Shown here in pieces: positions 15,773 through 25,459 of a stretch of 51,293 nt of DNA. Position 1 is the stretch's first letter. Every line of letters starts with the position of its first letter. The notes under the pieces were generated by a model. The model saw only the letters and a list, made by a program, of their open reading frames with translations, was not told where the DNA came from and did no database searches. Source of the DNA: Tissierellia bacterium (GTDB lineage Bacteria; Bacillota; Clostridia; Tissierellales; Tepidimicrobiaceae); the NCBI GenBank assembly GCA_012728725.1, contig JAAYEM010000003.1, forward strand, positions 1 through 51,293, read 5' to 3'. Position numbers and translations under genes: made by a program.

Positions 15773-16777
15773 CTAACCTAATGAGAATCCATATTTTACG
15801 GGATCCTCCTCATCAATTACAAATTTACTATAGCCAGTTATGTAAGCAGAACCTGTTATCTCAGGTATAATGGCAGGATAAGGGCCAACTTTTGTTTCAC
15901 CAAGGACCCTGCCAATAAATTTAGTATTTATCACACTTTCATATACAAAATCCTCACCAATGCCTAATTCTCCTCTTGCATAAAGGGTGGCTATCTTGGC
16001 ACAGGTTCCAGTTCCACAAGGGGATCTGTCAATCTGCCCATCAAATATTGTAATGTTTTGCATATCCGCATCCTCTGATTTGGTCGGTCCATAAATCTCA
16101 CAAAGGTCTATGGTGTTAATATCTGGAAGTTCAGGGTGCACAACTTCTACTTGCTCATTTGCTGCTTCAATAATGGCCATGCCTATATCTATCCATTTAG
16201 ATGCATTTTCAGGACAGATGTCTATACCAAATTGTTCATAATCAACCATTGCAAAGAAACTACCTCCAAAGGCTATGTCTATTTTTACATCCCCATAGGC
16301 GGGTACCTTTATTATAACCTCTTCTTTATATAAAAAGGCTGGTACATTTTTAAAGGTAATCTCTTCTGCCCTTCCATCCTTAACTTTTGCCTTAATGGTT
16401 ACCAAGCCTGCAGGGGCTTCCTGGCGAATAATGGTTTCAGGTTCAGTAACCTCAATCATCCCTGTTTCTATCACTATGGTTGATGTGGCAATGGTACCAT
16501 GGCCACACATATTGTGATAGCCTTGTCCATGCATAAATATAACTCCATAATCAGCTTCAGGTAAAGTAGGAGCAGTTATAATGGATCCAAACATATCCTT
16601 GTGGCCCCTTGGTTCAAGCATAAGGGCCCTTCTCACATAATCGTAGTGCTTACGAAAGTATTCCTTCTTCTCCATCATGGTGTTCCCTTTAATATTGGGA
16701 ATACCCCCTACAATACATCTAAGGGGTTCCCCAGCAGTATGGGATTCTACTGTAAATAAGGTTTTTTGTCCCCTCAT
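15773..16777 (-). CDS. Proline racemase / 4-hydroxyproline 2-epimerase family enzyme
   Basis: 334-aa cofactor-independent epimerase. The two catalytic cysteines of the two-base mechanism are present at C91 (NMCGHGTIA) and C254 (DRSPCGTGT), close to C91/C256 of the clostridial proline racemase. The trans-3-hydroxyproline dehydratase branch lacks the first Cys, so it is excluded. The CGHG form, rather than CGHN, resembles 4-hydroxyproline epimerases as I recall them; this is moderate evidence. It would make cis-4-hydroxy-D-proline for the dehydrogenase encoded at 3269-6589. ATG at 16777 has GGGTGAG upstream; GTG at 16789 lacks a ribosome site. First gene of a five-gene operon. Confidence 0.88.
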   Translation of the reverse strand: MRGQKTLFTVESHTAGEPLRCIVGGIPNIKGNTMMEKKEYFRKHYDYVRRALMLEPRGHKDMFGSIITAPTLPEADYGVIFMHGQGYHNMCGHGTIATSTIVIETGMIEVTEPETIIRQEAPAGLVTIKAKVKDGRAEEITFKNVPAFLYKEEVIIKVPAYGDVKIDIAFGGSFFAMVDYEQFGIDICPENASKWIDIGMAIIEAANEQVEVVHPELPDINTIDLCEIYGPTKSEDADMQNITIFDGQIDRSPCGTGTCAKIATLYARGELGIGEDFVYESVINTKFIGRVLGETKVGPYPAIIPEITGSAYITGYSKFVIDEEDPVKYGFSLG

Positions 16778-16859
16778 TAACTCACCCACTTAATTTTAAT
16801 ATTACTGCTGAAATATGTTGAATTTTATCTTTTTATGCTTGTTTTTGTCTGTTTTGTTG

Positions 16860-16878
16860 AAATGTTTGTCCAACATTT
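16860..16878. promoter_or_regulatory. Operator overlapping the epimerase operon start
   Basis: AAATGTT-TGTCC-AACATTT is a perfect 7-bp inverted repeat. It lies at the predicted transcription start (about 16875), just after the -10. The core TTGTCCAACA recurs upstream of the PucR gene and GTCCAACATTT recurs upstream of the symporter, making PucR the likely binder. Confidence 0.65.
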
Positions 16879-16881
16879 AAC

Positions 16882-16910
16882 ATTGTATTGTTTCTTGTAA
16901 TTCTAGTCAA
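16882..16910 (-). promoter_or_regulatory. Sigma-A promoter of the epimerase operon
   Basis: Minus-strand TTGACT (16905-16910), 17-bp spacer, TACAAT (16882-16887): each hexamer matches consensus at 5 of 6. The operator at 16860-16878 abuts the -10. Confidence 0.75.
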
Positions 16911-16989
16911 TTAGCATAATATATGAAGCATTTGAAGATTTATAGGCAGCATTATGCACTATGATTTTCTCTTTTTTTATGCAAAATGC

Positions 16990-17045
16990 ATAAAAACAAC
17001 TGCTGTTATATCATCCAATCTTATGGCATCCAATATAACAGCAGT
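16990..17045 (-). terminator. Terminator of the PucR regulator gene
   Basis: ACTGCTGTTATAT and ATATAACAGCAGT (16999-17011 and 17033-17045) form a perfect 13-bp stem, with TTTTT following after TG on the minus strand. The long loop carries TTGGATG twice. Confidence 0.75.
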
Positions 17046-17063
17046 CTACTCCACATATTATAA

Positions 17064-18275
17064 TCAAGAAAAAGGAAATATGTCCAGTATCATAAAGGCA
17101 TTTAATAGATCCCTTTTAATATTAAAATCACTGATATCTACATTCAATATCTCCTTTATCCTATCCATTCGGTACTGTAGAGTATTCCTGTGTATATACA
17201 ATTTTTTAGATGTCTGGAGTATATTGCCATCATTTATTAGATATTCCCTTAAGGTTTCCAATAGCTGGGATGATCTTTCCTTATCTATTTCATATAATTC
17301 CTTCAAATATTTATCCCTAAAATTAATCAACTTACCCCTATCCTCTATATGGAATATCATCTGGTAGCTTCCTATATCAGAAAAACTTTTAACCCTATCA
17401 GGAAACAAGCCCCTCTGCAATAGGCTTCTTGTAAAATGGGCTTCATTAAATCCATTTATAATATTCTTGTTATCATGAATTATGGAGCTAAAGGACAGGT
17501 ATACATCAGAATTGTCCTCTTCTATGCATATGCGCTTACGGATTTTCTTAAATTTTTCTGCTATTGCTAGTAAGTCCTTTTCATTATCTGCATATATTAA
17601 ATAATCCACAGATTCTAAACGTAGCCTAGATAGCTCCTTTAGCTCTAATTCAACAAATACCTCATCTACGTGCTTTTGCAAATTTCTTGAAAAACTAATC
17701 ATCCTATCCACTCTATTTCTTTCATCTTTATTCTCCTCTATATTATCACTAATGCTAAATACAGCAACTAAAAAATAAGAATCTGGTGGTATCCCCATCC
17801 CATATAGTAGTTGATCTATTTCCTTCTGGCTTAGTGATGGTGAGTTTAACAATTGATCTAATAAAGAGGTATTCCTCTTAGCAAGATATTTTCTCTCCAT
17901 TATTAGGGCAATTATATCCCGGGTCACATCCAAGAAACTAATAACTCCCTTTACAAAAAATAAGGGGATTCCTTCTTCATCAGCCTTTTTTATTACCCTA
18001 TCAGGTATTTCCTTAAAATTAATGCCCCCTTCAACTAATATACCTGATAGATTATTCATAGCTGCCTCTTCTATAAGCTGCAATAATTCTTCCTCACCCA
18101 TAGCGTATTCATAGCCTGAAACCAATAGGAATTCTCCCCCATAAACCCAGGGAGTAATATTTTTGGTCTGTTTAGCATAGACCCATGTAACTTCTTTATC
18201 TAGCCCTTTTTTGCCAGCAATCAATTCCACATTTTTAAATACATCTAGCTCCATAAGCTGCCTACATATGACCAT
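17064..18275 (-). CDS. PucR family transcriptional regulator
   Basis: 403-aa regulator. The N-terminal PucR-like domain (about 1-125, with NITPWVYGGEFLLVSGYEY) is the ligand-sensing part; a central GGDEF-like region follows. The C-terminus is the PucR helix-turn-helix (NDGNILQTSKKLYIHRNTLQYRMDRIKEI). Family members respond to purines, proline, GABA or other metabolites, often as activators. ATG at 18275 is preceded by GGAAGG at about 8 bases. It lies directly upstream of the epimerase operon, whose promoter and its own upstream region share a TTGTCCAACA motif, so it probably controls both. It ends in its own terminator. Confidence 0.9.
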   Translation of the reverse strand: MVICRQLMELDVFKNVELIAGKKGLDKEVTWVYAKQTKNITPWVYGGEFLLVSGYEYAMGEEELLQLIEEAAMNNLSGILVEGGINFKEIPDRVIKKADEEGIPLFFVKGVISFLDVTRDIIALIMERKYLAKRNTSLLDQLLNSPSLSQKEIDQLLYGMGIPPDSYFLVAVFSISDNIEENKDERNRVDRMISFSRNLQKHVDEVFVELELKELSRLRLESVDYLIYADNEKDLLAIAEKFKKIRKRICIEEDNSDVYLSFSSIIHDNKNIINGFNEAHFTRSLLQRGLFPDRVKSFSDIGSYQMIFHIEDRGKLINFRDKYLKELYEIDKERSSQLLETLREYLINDGNILQTSKKLYIHRNTLQYRMDRIKEILNVDISDFNIKRDLLNAFMILDIFPFS

Positions 18276-18397
18276 TATATGCACCCTTCCATTTTAACTG
18301 CATTAATTGCTGTTAAAGTATTATACCTGAAGCTGTTTAAAAACTCATAAATACTTTATAATGAATTCCATAATATTTGACATTCAATTATTGTTCT

Positions 18398-18477
18398 TGT
18401 TGGACAACATATTATTTATATTTTACTATAATACTACTTGATTGTCCAAATTCTTATTTAGTTGATAAATAAGAATT
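18398..18477. promoter_or_regulatory. pucR upstream region: operator-like sites and a 12-bp inverted repeat
   Basis: TGTTGGACAACA (18398-18409) and TTGTCCAA (18442-18449) repeat the motif of the epimerase operator. AATTCTTATTTA and TAAATAAGAATT (18449-18460, 18466-18477) form a perfect 12-bp inverted repeat with a 5-base centre. No convincing -35/-10 pair was identified. Confidence 0.5.
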
Positions 18478-18487
18478 AATCAATTGC

Positions 18488-18550
18488 AAAAAATTCTCCT
18501 TTCCATCCTTGCCCTACTAGCAGAGATAATGGACAGAAAAGAGAATTTTT
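18488..18550 (-). terminator. Terminator of the uvrB-uvrA operon
   Basis: AAAAATTCTC and GAGAATTTTT arms (18541-18550, 18489-18498), extended by CCAT/ATGG, fold into a long hairpin whose 3' arm ends in six T on the minus strand, just after uvrA. Confidence 0.65.
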
Positions 18551-18555
18551 ATCAG

Positions 18556-21378
18556 CTATTCTTCTAGTATCTTCTTCAAAAACTGACCAGTATAGGATTT
18601 TTCCACCTGGGCTATTTCTTCAGGGGTGCCAGTAGCAACTACTGTCCCCCCTTTGTCCCCTCCTTCTGGGCCTAGGTCTATTATATAGTCGGCAGTTTTT
18701 ATTACATCTAGATTGTGTTCTATTACTATTACAGTGTTGCCTCCCTCTACAAGTTTATTTAATACATTGATCAGCTTGTGGATGTCTGCCATATGAAGGC
18801 CAGTGGTTGGTTCGTCTAATATATATATGGTCTTTCCAGTGCTTCTCTTGCTAAGCTCCGTAGCCAGTTTAACCCTTTGGGCCTCTCCTCCAGATAGTTC
18901 CGTTGAAGACTGGCCTAGTTTTATATAGCCTAAACCTACATCGTATAGGGTCTGGAGTTTCCTCTCTATTCTAGGTATATTTTTGAAAAATTCCAGGGCC
19001 TCTTCCACTGTCATATCTAATACTTCTGATATATTTTTGCCCTTATATTTTACCTGTAGGGTCTCCCTGTTATACCTTTTACCCTTACACACCTCACAGG
19101 GCACATATACATCGGGTAGGAAATGCATCTCTACCTTTAGAATGCCATCTCCTTTGCAGGCTTCACATCTGCCTCCCTTTACATTGAAACTAAACCTGCC
19201 CTTTTCATAGCCTCTCATTTTAGCTTCCGGGGTCATGGCAAATACATCCCTTATATGGTCAAATACCCCTGTATAGGTGGCAGGGTTGGATCTGGGGGTC
19301 CTGCCAATGGGAGATTGGTCAATTACTATTACCTTGTCTAAATACTCCAGCCCCCTAATCTCCTTATGCTTTCCAGGCTTGATCTTGGCTCCATTTAACT
19401 TTTGGGCTAGGCTCTTATAGAGTATTTCATTTACCAAGGAGCTTTTGCCTGAACCAGACACTCCCGTTACACAGGTAAATACTCCTAAGGGGAATTTCAC
19501 ATCTATATTTTTCAGGTTGTTCTCCTCCGCTCCAATTACCTCTATCCATTTCCCATTGGGTTCCTTCCTATTAGCTGGAATCTCAATACGCTTTTTACCA
19601 GATAGATATTGGCCTGTAATGGACTCAGGATTATTCTTAATATCCTCTACAGTCCCCTGGGCCACTATATATCCCCCATGGACCCCAGCTCCAGGGCCTA
19701 TATCCACTATATGGTCTGCACTGTATATGGTATCTTGGTCATGCTCTACTACTATTAGGGTATTGCCTAAATCCGTTAAATTCCTCAAGGCCTTTAAAAG
19801 TTTTGCATTATCCCTTTGGTGCAGGCCTATGCTGGGCTCATCCAACACATATATTACCCCTACAAGGCTGGAACCTATTTGGGTTGCCAATCGAATCCTT
19901 TGGGACTCTCCTCCAGACAAGGTCCCTGCACTTCTGGACAAGGTAAGATACTCCAATCCTACATCCTTTAAAAAGCTTAATCTTTCCTTGATCTCCTTTA
20001 GCACCTGGTGGCCTATCCTTCTCTTCTTCTCATCTAATTCTAGATTTTCTATAAATTCTATGGCCTGGGAGATGGACATGTGGGTAAATTCAGCTATATT
20101 TAATCCCCCCACCTTAACTGCCAATACTTCATCCTTTAATCTATCTCCCTTACATTTAGGGCAGGGAATTTCAGTCATATAATCCCTTATCCAATTTTTT
20201 ACATTGTCTGAACTGGTCTCCCTATATCTCCTTTCTAGATTGGGAATAAGCCCTTCAAAGGTACCCTGATAATTGCTAGGCCCATTGTAGCGGCTGTTAA
20301 ATTTAAAGCTTATGACCCGGTCAGTACCGTATAATAGCTCATCTAAGAACTTTTTAGGTGCATATTTTAAAGGGGTATCTAAATCAAAATCATTTTCCTC
20401 AGCCAATGCCTTAAATATCTGATAATAATAGCTGGATTCGTTGGTGGTACTATAAGGGGCAATCCCTCCTTCATTTATGCTTAAATCTGGATTTGGTATT
20501 ACCAAATCCTCATCTATTTGAATATGGTGGCCTATACCATTGCAATTGGGACAGGCTCCATAGGGGGAATTAAAGGAAAACATCCTTGGGGATAATTCTT
20601 CTATAGCTACACCACAATCGGGACAGGCTAATTTCTGGCTAAACAATATCCTTTCCTTATCTATTACATCTACAATAACCAGTCCGTCTCCTAGTTTTAA
20701 TGCAGTTTCCAAGGAATCGGTCAGCCGCCCTTCTATTCCTTCCTTTACAATAATCCTGTCTATCACTATTTCTATATCATGCTTCTTGTTCTTTTCCAAT
20801 TTTATCTCATCGGTTACCTCATACATAACCCCATCTACTATTACTCTAACAAAGCCTTCCTTCTTAATATTCTCCAAAATATTCTTATGCTCTCCCTTTT
20901 TACCTCTGACTACTGGGGCTAGGATTTGGATCCTGGTCCTTTCATCAAGTTCCATTATCCTATCCACCATCTGGTCTATAGTTTGGCTAGTAATCTCCTT
21001 GCCACATTTATAACAGTAGGGGGTTCCTATTCTGGCATACAATAGCCTTAAATAGTCGTATATCTCCGTTACAGTTCCTACTGTAGATCTAGGATTCCTA
21101 CTAGTGGTTTTCTGATCTATAGAAATAGAAGGGGATAGGCCTTCTACATATTCCACATCGGGCTTTTCCATTTGGCCTAAAAAAAGCCTAGCATAGCTGG
21201 ACAGGCTTTCTACATACCTTCTTTGCCCTTCTGCATATATGGTATCAAAGGCTAAGGAGGACTTTCCTGAACCACTTAGCCCAGTTATTACTATAAATTT
21301 ATTTCTAGGAAGTTCTAAATCTATATTTTTTAAATTATGCTCTTTTGCTCCCTTAATTATTATTTTGTCATTTACCAC
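18556..21378 (-). CDS. uvrA: Excinuclease ABC subunit A
   Basis: 940 aa, the usual UvrA length. The damage-sensing ATPase of nucleotide excision repair, acting as a dimer with UvrB. Two ABC modules are visible: Walker [10 protein letters not shown] near residue 32 and GVSGSGKSS near 640, signatures [12 protein letters not shown] and [12 protein letters not shown], and Walker [10 protein letters not shown] and ILDEPTTGL. Zinc-binding cysteine sets lie at CYKCGKE...CPDCG, and at CEACKGDG...CEVCKGK in the C-terminal half. GTG start at 21378 behind AGAGGTG. It lies 330 bp downstream of uvrB with a foldback element between, so cotranscription would have to pass that structure. Confidence 0.98.
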   Translation of the reverse strand: MVNDKIIIKGAKEHNLKNIDLELPRNKFIVITGLSGSGKSSLAFDTIYAEGQRRYVESLSSYARLFLGQMEKPDVEYVEGLSPSISIDQKTTSRNPRSTVGTVTEIYDYLRLLYARIGTPYCYKCGKEITSQTIDQMVDRIMELDERTRIQILAPVVRGKKGEHKNILENIKKEGFVRVIVDGVMYEVTDEIKLEKNKKHDIEIVIDRIIVKEGIEGRLTDSLETALKLGDGLVIVDVIDKERILFSQKLACPDCGVAIEELSPRMFSFNSPYGACPNCNGIGHHIQIDEDLVIPNPDLSINEGGIAPYSTTNESSYYYQIFKALAEENDFDLDTPLKYAPKKFLDELLYGTDRVISFKFNSRYNGPSNYQGTFEGLIPNLERRYRETSSDNVKNWIRDYMTEIPCPKCKGDRLKDEVLAVKVGGLNIAEFTHMSISQAIEFIENLELDEKKRRIGHQVLKEIKERLSFLKDVGLEYLTLSRSAGTLSGGESQRIRLATQIGSSLVGVIYVLDEPSIGLHQRDNAKLLKALRNLTDLGNTLIVVEHDQDTIYSADHIVDIGPGAGVHGGYIVAQGTVEDIKNNPESITGQYLSGKKRIEIPANRKEPNGKWIEVIGAEENNLKNIDVKFPLGVFTCVTGVSGSGKSSLVNEILYKSLAQKLNGAKIKPGKHKEIRGLEYLDKVIVIDQSPIGRTPRSNPATYTGVFDHIRDVFAMTPEAKMRGYEKGRFSFNVKGGRCEACKGDGILKVEMHFLPDVYVPCEVCKGKRYNRETLQVKYKGKNISEVLDMTVEEALEFFKNIPRIERKLQTLYDVGLGYIKLGQSSTELSGGEAQRVKLATELSKRSTGKTIYILDEPTTGLHMADIHKLINVLNKLVEGGNTVIVIEHNLDVIKTADYIIDLGPEGGDKGGTVVATGTPEEIAQVEKSYTGQFLKKILEE

Positions 21379-21422
21379 TATTTTTTCACCTCTTTTTTCT
21401 TCAGATGTATGGCAGGTTTGGA

Positions 21423-21595
21423 GGCATATTTATAAAGAAAAAGGTTCGACTTATGAGAGATTTGTGAAAATATCCGACTAAGGGGAGAAATGGCTTGGCC
21501 GCTTCCTGAGCGGTAGCGAATAAGCGGCCATTTTCTCCCCGGGTCGTGATATTTTCCAAATCTTGAATCGGAGAGCCGTTCTTTATAAATATGCC
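21423..21595. repeat. 173-bp foldback (long palindromic) element between uvrB and uvrA
   Basis: The ends GGCATATTTATAAAGAA (21423-21439) and TTCTTTATAAATATGCC (21579-21595) are perfect 17-bp inverted repeats. Inside, AGATTTG/CAAATCT, GAAAATATC/GATATTTTC, CGAC/GTCG, GGGGAGAAATGGC/GCCATTTTCTCCCC and GCCGCTT/AAGCGGC pair in order, giving one long arm almost to the apex. It is more GC-rich than its flanks. Short frames across it are by-products of the structure. It may be a miniature inverted-repeat element or a repeat-borne structured RNA; no target duplication is evident. Confidence 0.85.
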
Positions 21596-21599
21596 CAGA

Positions 21600-21700
21600 A
21601 TAACCACAAAATTCACTATCCCAATTTTCAATTCCCAATCTACAATTTCTAATTTGCACTTTGCATATCCTAATTCACAATTTATAATTTTCAATTTTGC
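21600..21700. repeat. Degenerate AATTN(1-3)AATT-type low-complexity repeat
   Basis: About 100 bp in which AATT/CAATT recurs every 7-8 bases (for example TTTTCAATTCCCAATC and AATTCACAATTTATAATT). It flanks the foldback element on the uvrB side. It codes for nothing recognisable. Confidence 0.6.
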
Positions 21701-21708
21701 TCAAGGAT

Positions 21709-23688
21709 CTACCTTATTCCCGCATCCAGCATCTTCTTCAATTCTATCATCTTATCCCTAAGCTCTGCTGCTTTTTCAAAATTTAATTCTTCTGCTGCCT
21801 TTAACATGGCCTCCCTTATATTATCTATCATAGCTGTCAACTCTTCCTGGCTAAAGCTTTCAGCTATATATTCTTCCTCTTCTTCTAGTGCAATGGTAGC
21901 TTCTATTACATCCCTTATTCCCTTGCTTACTGTTCTTGGGGTTATATTGTGTTCCTTATTGTACCTTGCCTGTATTTCCCTTCTCCTATTGGTTTCCTTA
22001 ATGGTATTCTCCATGGACTTGGTTATACTATCGGCATACATTATTACCTGACCGTTTACATTTCTTGCTGCCCTTCCAACAGTCTGTATTAAGGAGGTTT
22101 CAGACCTTAAAAATCCTTCTTTGTCAGCATCTAGGATTGCTACTAAGGATACTTCCGGTAGGTCTAACCCCTCCCTTAGTAGGTTGATCCCTACAAGTAC
22201 ATCGTATTTTCCAAGCCTTAAATCCCTTATTATTTCCATCCTTTCAATGGTATCTATGTCTGAATGGAGATAGGTCACCTTGATTCCTATCTCCTTAAAG
22301 TAGTCGGTTAAATCTTCAGCCATTTTTTTAGTCAAGGTGGTTATTAAAACCCTTTCATTCCTTTTTTCCCTAATCCTTATCTCCTTTACCAGATCGTCAA
22401 TTTGATTTTCCGTTGGCCTTACATCTATCTTAGGATCTAAGAGGCCTGTTGGCCTAATTATTTGCTCAACTATCTGTTCCGAATGCTCTTTTTCATAGGG
22501 GCCTGGAGTTGCAGAAACATATATTATCTGATTTATAAGTTCTTCAAATTCATTAAATTTTAAGGGCCTATTATCCAGGGCAGAAGGCAGCCTAAAACCA
22601 TATTCAACCAGGGTAGTCTTTCTAGATTTATCTCCTTCATACATGCCCCTAATTTGAGGAATGGTTACATGGGATTCATCTATGATCATTAGAAAATCTT
22701 CTGGAAAATAATCTATTAAGGTATAGGGCCTGGATCCTGGTGGCCTACCACTTAGATGTCTAGAATAGTTTTCTATTCCTTGACAGAAGCCCATCTCCCT
22801 CAACATCTCTATATCATATCTGGTCCTCTGTTCTAATCTCTGGGCTTCCAAAAGCTTGCCTTGGCCCTTAAGTTCTTTTAATCTATCTTCCAATTCCTTT
22901 TCTATGCTTATAATAGCCCTATCAATCTTATCCTTGGATGTGGCATAGTGGGAGGCTGGAAATATGGATACATGATTTCTGGCACCAATAATCTCCCCTG
23001 TAATATGGTTTATTTCCACTATCCTATCTATTTCATCTCCAAAGAACTCTACCCTTATGGTATGGTCACTAGAAGAGGCGGGGAATATTTCTAATACATC
23101 CCCTCTTACCCTAAAGGTACCTCTTACGAAATTTATGTCATTTCTAACATACTGGATATCTATTAATTTCCTCATTATCTCATCCCTATCCCTGATCATT
23201 CCTGGTCTTAGGGATACTACCAGATTTTCATAATCTATGGGATCCCCCAAACCATATATACAGGATACGCTGGCTACTATTATTACATCCCTTCTCTCGA
23301 ATAAGGCAGCTGTAGCAGAATGCCTTAATTTATCTATTTCATCATTAATGGATGCATCCTTTTCTATATATGTGTCCGTTTGGGGTACATAGGCCTCCGG
23401 TTGGTAATAATCATAGTAGGAAACAAAATACTCTACTGCATTATGGGGGAAAAATTCTTTAAATTCACTGGCCAGCTGATAGGCTAGGGTTTTATTATGG
23501 GCGATTATTAGGGTGGGTTTTTGAACCCTCTCAATTATATTGGCCATGGTAAAAGTTTTGCCTGAGCCAGTTACCCCCAATAGGGTTTGGTGTTTTAAAT
23601 TGTTGAGTATACCCTTGGACAATTTATCTATAGCATCAGGTTGGTCCCCTGTTGGTTTAAAATTGGATACTAGTTTAAACTTATTCAT
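21709..23688 (-). CDS. uvrB: Excinuclease ABC subunit B
   Basis: 659 aa, normal UvrB length. DNA-damage verification helicase-like ATPase that loads UvrC. Walker A GVTGSGKT lies near residue 40, the beta-hairpin [20 protein letters not shown] follows, then helicase motifs with DESHVT, and the UvrC-binding UVR motif at the C-terminus ([20 protein letters not shown]). ATG at 23688 after GAGGTGAAC. The promoter has consensus hexamers and a LexA box immediately downstream, so the operon is SOS-induced. Confidence 0.98.
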   Translation of the reverse strand: MNKFKLVSNFKPTGDQPDAIDKLSKGILNNLKHQTLLGVTGSGKTFTMANIIERVQKPTLIIAHNKTLAYQLASEFKEFFPHNAVEYFVSYYDYYQPEAYVPQTDTYIEKDASINDEIDKLRHSATAALFERRDVIIVASVSCIYGLGDPIDYENLVVSLRPGMIRDRDEIMRKLIDIQYVRNDINFVRGTFRVRGDVLEIFPASSSDHTIRVEFFGDEIDRIVEINHITGEIIGARNHVSIFPASHYATSKDKIDRAIISIEKELEDRLKELKGQGKLLEAQRLEQRTRYDIEMLREMGFCQGIENYSRHLSGRPPGSRPYTLIDYFPEDFLMIIDESHVTIPQIRGMYEGDKSRKTTLVEYGFRLPSALDNRPLKFNEFEELINQIIYVSATPGPYEKEHSEQIVEQIIRPTGLLDPKIDVRPTENQIDDLVKEIRIREKRNERVLITTLTKKMAEDLTDYFKEIGIKVTYLHSDIDTIERMEIIRDLRLGKYDVLVGINLLREGLDLPEVSLVAILDADKEGFLRSETSLIQTVGRAARNVNGQVIMYADSITKSMENTIKETNRRREIQARYNKEHNITPRTVSKGIRDVIEATIALEEEEEYIAESFSQEELTAMIDNIREAMLKAAEELNFEKAAELRDKMIELKKMLDAGIR

Positions 23689-23704
23689 AGGTTCACCTCG
23701 TCTT

Positions 23705-23716
23705 GAACATTTGTTC
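23705..23716. promoter_or_regulatory. LexA/DinR box of uvrB
   Basis: GAACATTTGTTC is the Gram-positive SOS operator GAAC-N4-GTTC. It lies a few bases after the predicted start (about 23722) of the uvrB transcript, where LexA would block initiation or clearance. Confidence 0.9.
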
Positions 23717-23728
23717 CTATTTATATTA

Positions 23729-23756
23729 ATTATATTAAATTATAGACCAATGTCAA
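23729..23756 (-). promoter_or_regulatory. Sigma-A promoter of uvrB
   Basis: Minus-strand TTGACA (23751-23756), 16-bp spacer, TATAAT (23729-23734): both hexamers are perfect. Such a strong promoter fits tight LexA repression. Confidence 0.85.
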
Positions 23757-23833
23757 AAATTTTTTGTATAAAATAATATTGAACAAATTCCCCTTATATT
23801 ATAAACTAACTAGTAAGAAAGGAGGAGCAAATA

Positions 23834-25429
23834 ATGAGAAAAATATTATTCCTTATATATATATTGGCGCTGTCCTATGCCGCCATAGGATGTTCTTCTA
23901 CTGAAGAACCTTTGTCTACCATAGAAAACATAGAAAAATTAGAGGAAAGCCCTCTTGACTATAAAATAGAAAATATAGTGCTGTCTAAAAGTTTTCAATT
24001 CCTAGACTCCAATGTGGAAATCCTGGAAAAAAATAAAAGTTTAAAGCTATTGGCCTCCGTTGGCCTGATAGAAAGTTCAGGAATTGAAATAAAAAAGATC
24101 ACCCAAATAGGCAATACCATAAATATATATATAAATCGACTATTAAATGGGGACCAAATCCAGTTAGCAGTACCCCAGATTAAATTTGAGATATCCAGTC
24201 CTATTTCCCAAAATCCTAAGGATTTAAACTTTAATATAATCCATGAAAACTATAAGCCTATTTCTATAAAATTTAATAAAAATCAAATACTTGATAAAAT
24301 ATATAAGCAGTTTAAAATTGAACCCAACACCGTACCCCAGGTGACATTAAATAAATATAGGGGGGATATAATTTGGAATATATCCTTTACCAATATATTT
24401 GATAAAGAAAACCAAAAATCACCCCTTATAAATCTAAATGTAGAAGTAGATGCCCTAACGGGAGAAATATTGGACTCCAATAAGGAGAATATTTCTAGCT
24501 ACATAGATGAGGGATACCTATTAGATTATATACCCAATAGTTTTTTACTTTATAAGACTGAGCAGATAAAAAACGGCACCCTTTACGAGAGCCTGTGGAC
24601 TTACAACATGGAAACGGGAACTCGGAATAATCTTTTTACAACCAGACACAAGATACATTCTGCCCTATTTAGCCAAAATAGCGAATATATATCCCTCATT
24701 GAAATAGATGAATCTAAGACCCAAACATACCTATATCTAATAGAAAGGCCAAATAAATTGTCCTATAAGATAACCCCTATCCACCATTTACAACCCAAAT
24801 TGATAAGGTGGAAGGATAATGTTCTCTACTTTGTAGATATTAAGGATAAGACCTCTACACTATTGACCTATAATGTAGAAGATAAGGAATGTAAAACCCT
24901 TTTTAAGATTGATAAGGTCATTGACTCCTTTGATATATTAGGTGATAGATTCCTGTTTACTGAACCAACGGATTACTCTTTAAATAAAAATATCTTTATA
25001 ACCCATGATGGGGATTATTTAAAAGAAATTGGCACAGGTTTTAAGGCAAGTTTCTTAGATGAAAATAATATAATGTTTTTAGAAAACATAGAAAAGAAAG
25101 ATAAAAATATACTCAATATATACGACCTTGAAGAAGACAGACAAATACAAAGTTTAAACTATGATATTGCAAACTATTATAAATTAAACAATGAGGAAAT
25201 ATTATTTATTGAAAAGGCCTCCTGTAATAACAACTATATACTTACTGAGTATAATTTAAATGAAAAAACCCCCATATTTACTGCTACAATCACTAGCGAT
25301 AGGATATTCTTTGATTCAAACAAAAAAGAAGGATATGTTTCCCTATCCCTGCCCCATGAAGAAGATAAAAGAAATGTAATATGTGCCATAGATTTAAATA
25401 AATTGAACTTAATAGAAGGCAAAAACTGA
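23834..25429 (+). CDS. Lipoprotein with PepSY-like region and beta-propeller-like C-terminus
   Basis: 531-aa predicted lipoprotein of unknown function. Residues 1-20 form a signal peptide ending in a lipobox (AAIGC, Cys20). Residues about 155-215 resemble a PepSY/YpeB-type domain (NVEVDALTGEILDSNKEN). The rest, with repeated hydrophobic strands such as LYLIERPN, VLYFVDIKD and RFLFTEPT, looks like a TolB/WD-type propeller; this is weak. The start has a strong AAAGGAGGAGC site. It is a single gene, divergent from uvrB, ending in a shared bidirectional terminator. Probably surface-anchored, perhaps sensing or binding wall material. Confidence 0.8.
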   Translation: MRKILFLIYILALSYAAIGCSSTEEPLSTIENIEKLEESPLDYKIENIVLSKSFQFLDSNVEILEKNKSLKLLASVGLIESSGIEIKKITQIGNTINIYINRLLNGDQIQLAVPQIKFEISSPISQNPKDLNFNIIHENYKPISIKFNKNQILDKIYKQFKIEPNTVPQVTLNKYRGDIIWNISFTNIFDKENQKSPLINLNVEVDALTGEILDSNKENISSYIDEGYLLDYIPNSFLLYKTEQIKNGTLYESLWTYNMETGTRNNLFTTRHKIHSALFSQNSEYISLIEIDESKTQTYLYLIERPNKLSYKITPIHHLQPKLIRWKDNVLYFVDIKDKTSTLLTYNVEDKECKTLFKIDKVIDSFDILGDRFLFTEPTDYSLNKNIFITHDGDYLKEIGTGFKASFLDENNIMFLENIEKKDKNILNIYDLEEDRQIQSLNYDIANYYKLNNEEILFIEKASCNNNYILTEYNLNEKTPIFTATITSDRIFFDSNKKEGYVSLSLPHEEDKRNVICAIDLNKLNLIEGKN

Positions 25430-25459
25430 AATGAACCTAATAGGTTCATTTCAGTTTTT
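25421..25459. terminator. Bidirectional terminator holding both convergent stop codons
   Basis: A perfect 18-bp stem (AAAAACTGAAATGAACCT and its complement) with a 3-base loop ends in T5 on either strand. It contains the TGA of the plus-strand lipoprotein and the TGA of the minus-strand PDZ protein; both genes end AAA AAC TGA. Confidence 0.92.

Noticed and set aside
15773-16777. trans-3-hydroxyproline dehydratase
   Set aside because: That branch lacks the first catalytic Cys; both Cys are present here.
19445-20182. 245-codon plus-strand frame opposite uvrA
   Set aside because: Antisense shadow of a well-conserved gene; no ribosome site or domain.
21378-21694. Two overlapping 93-97-codon frames between uvrA and uvrB
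   Set aside because: They run through the foldback element and AATT repeat, have no ribosome site, and encode no recognisable domain.
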